This document shows, piece by piece, positions 6,292 through 9,572 of a DNA stretch of 9,572 nt. Both the position numbers and the translations under genes were made by a program. This DNA comes from Deltaproteobacteria bacterium (lineage in GTDB: Bacteria > Myxococcota_A > UBA9160 > UBA4427), in assembly GCA_011051925.1 (NCBI GenBank), contig DRKE01000391.1, forward strand, positions 1-9,572. The letters are read 5' to 3'. The first letter of the stretch is position 1. Every line of letters begins with the position of its first letter. The notes below the pieces were generated by a model. The model made no database searches, was not told the origin of the DNA, and saw nothing but the letters and a program-made list of their open reading frames with translations.

Positions 6292-8275
6292 TCAATTCGG
6301 AGACGAGTTCGACGATCTCGTCCATGATCCGCGTCAGGTCGAAATCCTTGGGTGTATAGACGCGGCGAACACCGGCCTTGATGAGCGCTTCGGCGTCGTC
6401 TTCGGGAATGATCCCGCCCACGACGACCGGGATGTCGCCGAGTCCCGCTTCGCGCAGCTTGTCGACGACGTCGACGACGAGAACGCCATGGGATCCCGAC
6501 AGGATCGAGAGGCCGATCACATGGACGCCTTCGTCGCGGGCGGATTGCACGATCTCGTCGGGTGTCAGGCGGATCCCGTCGTAGACGACCTCCATTCCGA
6601 CATCCCGTGCCTTGACGGCGATCTGTTCGGCTCCGTTGCTATGTCCGTCGAGTCCGGGCTTGCCGACGAGGATCTTGAGCCGGCGGCCCAGGCGCCTGGA
6701 AACCTCGTCGACCCGCGCGCGCACGCGGCGGATCTCCTCGGAGGCGAGGGCCTCGTCGGTGATCGGAACGGCAGCGACCCCGGTGGGGGCGCGATACTCC
6801 CCGAAGAGATCGCGGAGGACCTGCGACCATTCGCCGGTCGTGACGCCCGCCTTCGCCGCCTCGATCGAGGGTGGCATGATGTTGTTGCCGTTCTTGATCG
6901 CATCTTCGAGCTGGCGCAGGGCACGCGTGACCTCGTCGGTATTGCGGCGCTTCCGGAAGGCTTCGAGCGATTCGATCTGCTCGCGCTCGGCCGATTCGTC
7001 GACCTTGAGGATCGCATCGGAGCCCCCCGCGACGAGCGGGGACTCGACGGTCTCCTGGAAGGCGTTCACGCCGACGACAGTCAACTCGCCCGACTCGATG
7101 GCGCGCAACCGGGCCGTATGGCTCTCGACGAGACGCTGCTTCATGTAGGCGTTCTCGACGGCCGTCACGGCACCACCCATGTCGAGGACGCGGTCGAGTT
7201 CTTCCCGGGCGGCCGAGAGGAGTTCGCTGGTGAGCTTCTCGACGACGTGGGAGCCGTCGAAGAGATCCTCGTATTCGAGCAGGTCCGTTTCGTAGGCGAG
7301 GATCTGCTGGGTTCGCAGCGAGAGCTGCTGATCCCAGGGGCGCGGCAATCCGAGGGCCTCGTTCCACGCGGGCAATTGCAGCGAGCGCGTTCGCGCCCGC
7401 TTCGAGAGCGTGACGCCGAGGGCTTCGAGGGCGATCCGGACGATGTTGTTCTCGGGTTGGGCCTCGGTCAATCCGAGACTGTTCACCTGGACGCCGTAGC
7501 GCAGGCGCAGCATCTTCTCGTTCGTGATGCCGTAGCGCTCGCGACCGATCTCTTCCCAGAGCTGGGTCATCGCCCGGCACTTGCACATCTCCTCGATGAA
7601 GCGGATGCCGGCGTTCAGGAAGAAGGAGATGCGTCCGAAGATCCGCGCCAGCGTCTCGTCGTCGACCTCGCCGATCTCGCGAACCCGGTCGAGGACGGTG
7701 ATCGCATTCGCCATCGCGAAGGCGATCTCCTGGACCGGCGTCGCGCCGGCTTCCTGGAGGTGATAGGAGCAGATGTTGATCGGATTCCACTTCGGGACGG
7801 AATCGACGGTGTAGGAGACGATCTCGCTCGTGAGGCGCATCGACGCTTCCGGCGGGAAGACGAAGGTGCCGCGCGAAAGATATTCCTTGATGATGTCGTT
7901 CTGGGTCGTTCCCGTGAGCGCCTTCGGGTCCTTTCCCTGGCGCTCGGCCGTGGCGATGTAGAGCGAGAGCAGCCAGGCCGCCGTCGCGTTGATCGTCATC
8001 GACGTGTTCATCTTGTCGAGAGGAATCCCCTCGAAGAGTCGCTGCATGTCGTCGATGTGGCAGATCGGCACGCCGACCTTGCCGACCTCACCGCGGGCGA
8101 GGGGATGATCCGAGTCGTAGCCCGTCTGCGTCGGCAGATCGAAGGCCACGGAGAGACCCGTCTGGCCTTTGGCGAGATTGCTCCGGTAGAGTGCATTGCT
8201 TGCCTTTGCAGAAGAATGGCCCGAATAGGTTCGGATCATCCAGGGACGGTCGCGTCGGGGGGCGGAACGGGACAA
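6281..8275 (-). CDS. ecm: Ethylmalonyl-CoA mutase-type B12 acyl-CoA mutase (MeaA-like)
   Basis: This adenosylcobalamin-dependent mutase is likely to convert (2R)-ethylmalonyl-CoA to (2S)-methylsuccinyl-CoA in the ethylmalonyl-CoA pathway. The 664-residue single chain has a substrate TIM-barrel domain (about 12-500) and a C-terminal B12 domain with DGHSNG (543-548, His ligand H545), SIL (590-592) and VVVGG (617-621). Ecm/MeaA-type signatures are IRTYSGHS (14-21) where methylmalonyl-CoA mutase has IRQYAGFS, FDLPTQTGYDSDH, GTTQNDIIKEYLSRG and PRPWDQQ. The start is TTG with GGAG 5 nt upstream; the frame stays open for 176 more codons, but these overlap srkA in antisense and look non-coding. It overlaps meaB by 11 bp. 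Methylmalonyl- or another acyl-CoA mutase activity cannot be fully excluded; no ccr gene is in the window. Confidence 0.88.
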   Translation of the reverse strand: MSRSAPRRDRPWMIRTYSGHSSAKASNALYRSNLAKGQTGLSVAFDLPTQTGYDSDHPLARGEVGKVGVPICHIDDMQRLFEGIPLDKMNTSMTINATAAWLLSLYIATAERQGKDPKALTGTTQNDIIKEYLSRGTFVFPPEASMRLTSEIVSYTVDSVPKWNPINICSYHLQEAGATPVQEIAFAMANAITVLDRVREIGEVDDETLARIFGRISFFLNAGIRFIEEMCKCRAMTQLWEEIGRERYGITNEKMLRLRYGVQVNSLGLTEAQPENNIVRIALEALGVTLSKRARTRSLQLPAWNEALGLPRPWDQQLSLRTQQILAYETDLLEYEDLFDGSHVVEKLTSELLSAAREELDRVLDMGGAVTAVENAYMKQRLVESHTARLRAIESGELTVVGVNAFQETVESPLVAGGSDAILKVDESAEREQIESLEAFRKRRNTDEVTRALRQLEDAIKNGNNIMPPSIEAAKAGVTTGEWSQVLRDLFGEYRAPTGVAAVPITDEALASEEIRRVRARVDEVSRRLGRRLKILVGKPGLDGHSNGAEQIAVKARDVGMEVVYDGIRLTPDEIVQSARDEGVHVIGLSILSGSHGVLVVDVVDKLREAGLGDIPVVVGGIIPEDDAEALIKAGVRRVYTPKDFDLTRIMDEIVELVSELNAA

Positions 8276-8280
8276 GGGAA

Positions 8281-8284
8281 CTCC
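8281..8284 (-). promoter_or_regulatory. Ribosome-binding site fixing the TTG start of ecm
   Basis: On the minus strand GGAG lies 5 nt before the TTG at 8275. The only nearby ATG, 12 codons inside, has no ribosome site and would cut off the start of the conserved RPW-IRTYSGHS region. Confidence 0.65.
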
Positions 8285-8318
8285 GGAGTGATTGGCTGGA
8301 TTGCCTAAGTGCGCGAAA

Positions 8319-8347
8319 AGTCTAACGAAACCCTTCGATTCGGGCAA
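8319..8347 (-). promoter_or_regulatory. Predicted sigma70-type promoter for ecm-meaB
   Basis: TTGCCC (8347-8342) and TAGACT (8324-8319) on the minus strand are separated by exactly 17 nt. The -35 matches consensus at four of six positions. Transcription would start near 8312, giving a leader of about 37 nt that includes the GGAG ribosome site. It overlaps the likely srkA promoter on the opposite strand. Confidence 0.45.
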
Positions 8348-8361
8348 ATTCGCGAGCGGGG

Positions 8362-8367
8362 TATGCT
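8362..8367 (+). promoter_or_regulatory. Candidate -10 box (TATGCT) for srkA, leaderless
   Basis: TATGCT ends 6 nt before the srkA ATG, the spacing of a leaderless bacterial promoter. There is no Shine-Dalgarno. A poor -35 (TTCGGG, 8339-8344) sits 17 nt upstream and overlaps the proposed ecm -35. Confidence 0.45.
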
Positions 8368-8373
8368 CCCGGC

Positions 8374-9432
8374 ATGAAAGCCTTTCCGAGCGAGTTCTTC
8401 TTTCGCCTCTCCCCGACGCGCGTCCTGCAGGCGGTCGAGGCCGCGGGATTCGTTCCGTCGGGCCATTGCTTCGCCCTGAATGCCCTCGAGAACCGGGTCT
8501 ATGACGTGCGGCTCGAAGACGGCCGGCATGTCGTCGCGAAATTCTATCGGCCCGGACGTTGGTCCCGGGAAACGATTCTCGATGAACATCGGTTGCTGGA
8601 GGCGCTCGTGCAGGCCGAGATCCCGGTCTGTGCGCCGCTTCGATTCCCCGATGGCGGGACCCTTCACGAGATCGAGGACATCCACTACGCGATCTGGCCC
8701 CGCACGGGAGGGCGCTCGCCGGATGAGCTCGCGGATGACCAGGTCGAGGTCCTGGGTCGCCTGATGGCGCGCATCCATGCGATCGCCGCGGATCTTGGCG
8801 CACCGCATCGGGCCACCCTCGATCCGGATAGCGTTCCCCTGGCCGCCCTCGAAGTCCTCGAAGAAGGCGATTGGCTTCCGCCCGCCTGCGCCGCCCGCTA
8901 CGAACGGGCGGTGCTTTCCCTGGTCGAGACCTACCGCGACCGGAGCCGGGGGATCGGGATCCAGCCGATCCATGGGGATTGCCACGCCGGCAATCTCCTG
9001 CACGGCACCGAGGGCTGGTTCTTTCTCGACTTCGATGACATGGTGATCGGGCCGCCGGTGCAGGACGTCTGGATGTTGTTGCCCGGCCGCGATGCCGAAG
9101 CCGACCGCCAACGTCGTGTGCTCGTCGAAGCCTACAAGCAGTTCCGATCCTTCGACGATCGCAGCTTCGCCCTGATCGAGCCGCTTCGGGGTTTCCGTTT
9201 CGTCTTCTATGCCGGTTGGATCGCCCGGCGCTGGGAGGATCCCGCCTTCCCCGACGCGTTCCCGCATTTCGGAACCGAAGAGTACTGGGAGACCGAGACC
9301 CGCGATCTCGAGGAGCTCGTCGAGCGCATCTCGAAGGGCGAGGACCTGCTCACCCCCGCCGAGCGGCAGGAGGCGATCGTTTCGGGTGGTGAGCCCGAGC
9401 TGACCAACGAGGATTTCTTCTGGGATCTCTAG
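8374..9432 (+). CDS. srkA: Stress-response Ser/Thr kinase, SrkA/YihE (RdoA) family
   Basis: SrkA is a cytoplasmic kinase of the aminoglycoside-phosphotransferase/choline-kinase fold that phosphorylates proteins on Ser/Thr and counteracts stress-induced death in E. coli. The 352-residue protein (E. coli SrkA is about 328) matches along its length: ENRVYDV (39-45), the ATP lysine K56 in VAKFYRPGRWS, DEH (70-72) with the paired Glu nearby, the catalytic loop HGDCHAGN (200-207; D202, N207) and the metal Asp D219 in FLDFDD. GPPVQDVWMLLPG (226-238), DPAFPDAFPHF and EYW are further family blocks. The C-terminal 30 residues (ending EDFFWDL) are extra. In enterobacteria srkA is followed by dsbA; here a hairpin and an unrelated-looking gene follow. 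It diverges from ecm across 98 bp. Confidence 0.93.
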   Translation: MKAFPSEFFFRLSPTRVLQAVEAAGFVPSGHCFALNALENRVYDVRLEDGRHVVAKFYRPGRWSRETILDEHRLLEALVQAEIPVCAPLRFPDGGTLHEIEDIHYAIWPRTGGRSPDELADDQVEVLGRLMARIHAIAADLGAPHRATLDPDSVPLAALEVLEEGDWLPPACAARYERAVLSLVETYRDRSRGIGIQPIHGDCHAGNLLHGTEGWFFLDFDDMVIGPPVQDVWMLLPGRDAEADRQRRVLVEAYKQFRSFDDRSFALIEPLRGFRFVFYAGWIARRWEDPAFPDAFPHFGTEEYWETETRDLEELVERISKGEDLLTPAERQEAIVSGGEPELTNEDFFWDL

Positions 9433-9433
9433 C

Positions 9434-9476
9434 CCAATCGGGAGTCCCCCCGGCTGTGCCGGGGCGGCGCGATTGG
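9434..9476 (+). terminator. Two-tier GC-rich hairpin after srkA
   Basis: CCAATCG (9434-9440) pairs with CGATTGG (9470-9476), and inside it CCCCGGC (9448-9454) pairs with GCCGGGG (9458-9464) across a 3-nt TGT loop. An asymmetric internal loop separates the two stems. The structure begins 2 bp after the srkA stop and is followed by only TTT, so it is a probable terminator or mRNA 3'-end stabiliser, not a textbook intrinsic terminator. Confidence 0.6.
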
Positions 9477-9477
9477 T

Positions 9478-9483
9478 TTGACA
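9478..9483 (+). promoter_or_regulatory. Perfect -35 hexamer TTGACA before the last gene
   Basis: TTGACA matches the sigma70 -35 consensus exactly and lies directly after the srkA hairpin, 68 bp before the TTG at 9546. The region 15-19 nt downstream (GAGACTCC) contains no good -10 hexamer, so this may be chance or a promoter that needs an activator. Confidence 0.3.
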
Positions 9484-9493
9484 GTTCCTGAAA

Positions 9494-9552
9494 TCGACGA
9501 GACTCCCTCCCGTGGACCGCTCAAAGCCACACAGGAGAGAGCCTCTTGTCGA
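9494..9552 (+). promoter_or_regulatory. Leader stem-loop covering ribosome site and start codon
   Basis: TCGACGAGA (9494-9502) pairs with TCTTGTCGA (9544-9552) over nine positions with one G-U. After a CC bulge, CTCCCTCC (9503-9510) pairs with GGAGAGAG (9534-9541) at seven of eight. A 4-bp inner stem GTGG/CCAC (9512-9515 with 9527-9530) caps the loop. The stem would bury the ribosome site AGGAG and the TTG start at 9546-9548. The pairing is read directly; its regulatory role is inference. Confidence 0.5.
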
Positions 9553-9572
9553 AGTACAAGACCCTACAGCAC
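9546..9572 (+). CDS. Start of an unidentified gene (first nine codons)
   Basis: A TTG codon preceded at 8 nt by AGGAG opens a frame that reads MSKYKTLQH and runs off the window. Nine residues are too few to assign a family. The call rests on the good ribosome site and on the position after the srkA terminator-like hairpin. A start further downstream, outside the window, cannot be excluded. Confidence 0.45.

Noticed and set aside
5963..8308. 781-codon plus-strand open frame antisense to ecm
   Set aside because: Composition (Asp/Val/Leu/Gly/Arg) mirrors the codon pattern of the mutase on the other strand and shows no family motif, whereas the mutase is certain.
8276..8803. 176-codon in-frame upstream extension of the mutase
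   Set aside because: It is antisense to the conserved N-terminal half of srkA, looks low-complexity, and a good ribosome site with TTG lies at 8275.

Overview
This window reads as chromosomal DNA from a GC-rich Gram-negative bacterium. Evidence for that: densely packed genes, glyoxalase II (glutathione-linked), a CcmH-type cytochrome c maturation protein, SrkA kinase, B12-dependent carbon metabolism, and many GTG/TTG starts. The mix would suit an environmental deltaproteobacterial-type lineage (for example Myxococcota or a related phylum), but that placement is an inference. I see no mobile element, CRISPR array, rRNA or tRNA.

Layout, left to right. (1) Positions 1-689, plus strand: the 3' end of an alkaline phosphatase/sulfatase-superfamily gene, coupled by ATGA to a small YkvA/DUF1232 membrane protein. 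(2) Positions 538-2923, minus strand: a probable run of three genes, a stand-alone Fe-S PD-(D/E)XK nuclease, glyoxalase II (gloB) and a YbgC-like hotdog thioesterase whose tail runs antisense into the YkvA gene. (3) Positions 3148-5274, plus strand: serine acetyltransferase (cysE), coupled by ATGA to a CcmH variant, then a PduO-type cobalamin adenosyltransferase. (4) Positions 5287-8275, minus strand: an ethylmalonyl-CoA-mutase-type B12 enzyme (ecm/meaA-like) overlapping its G-protein chaperone meaB. (5) Positions 8374-9432, plus strand: srkA, transcribed divergently from ecm, ending in a large hairpin. (6) From 9546: the first nine codons of a further gene that leaves the window.

How the genes fit together. 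Adenosyltransferase, MeaB and the mutase form a B12 module: PduO makes adenosylcobalamin, MeaB loads and protects it, and the mutase uses it to isomerise an acyl-CoA, probably in the ethylmalonyl-CoA pathway. The other genes are housekeeping or stress functions: methylglyoxal detoxification, cysteine synthesis, cytochrome c maturation, stress kinase and DNA repair.

The window is mostly ordinary. The points most worth a second look are a 5'-leader stem that would bury both the ribosome site and start codon of the last gene, a sliding-clamp-type QLDLL peptide at the very C-terminus of the nuclease, a recurring TAnnnT box 6-8 nt before start codons that suggests leaderless mRNAs, and a CcmH with C-x7-C in place of CxxC.
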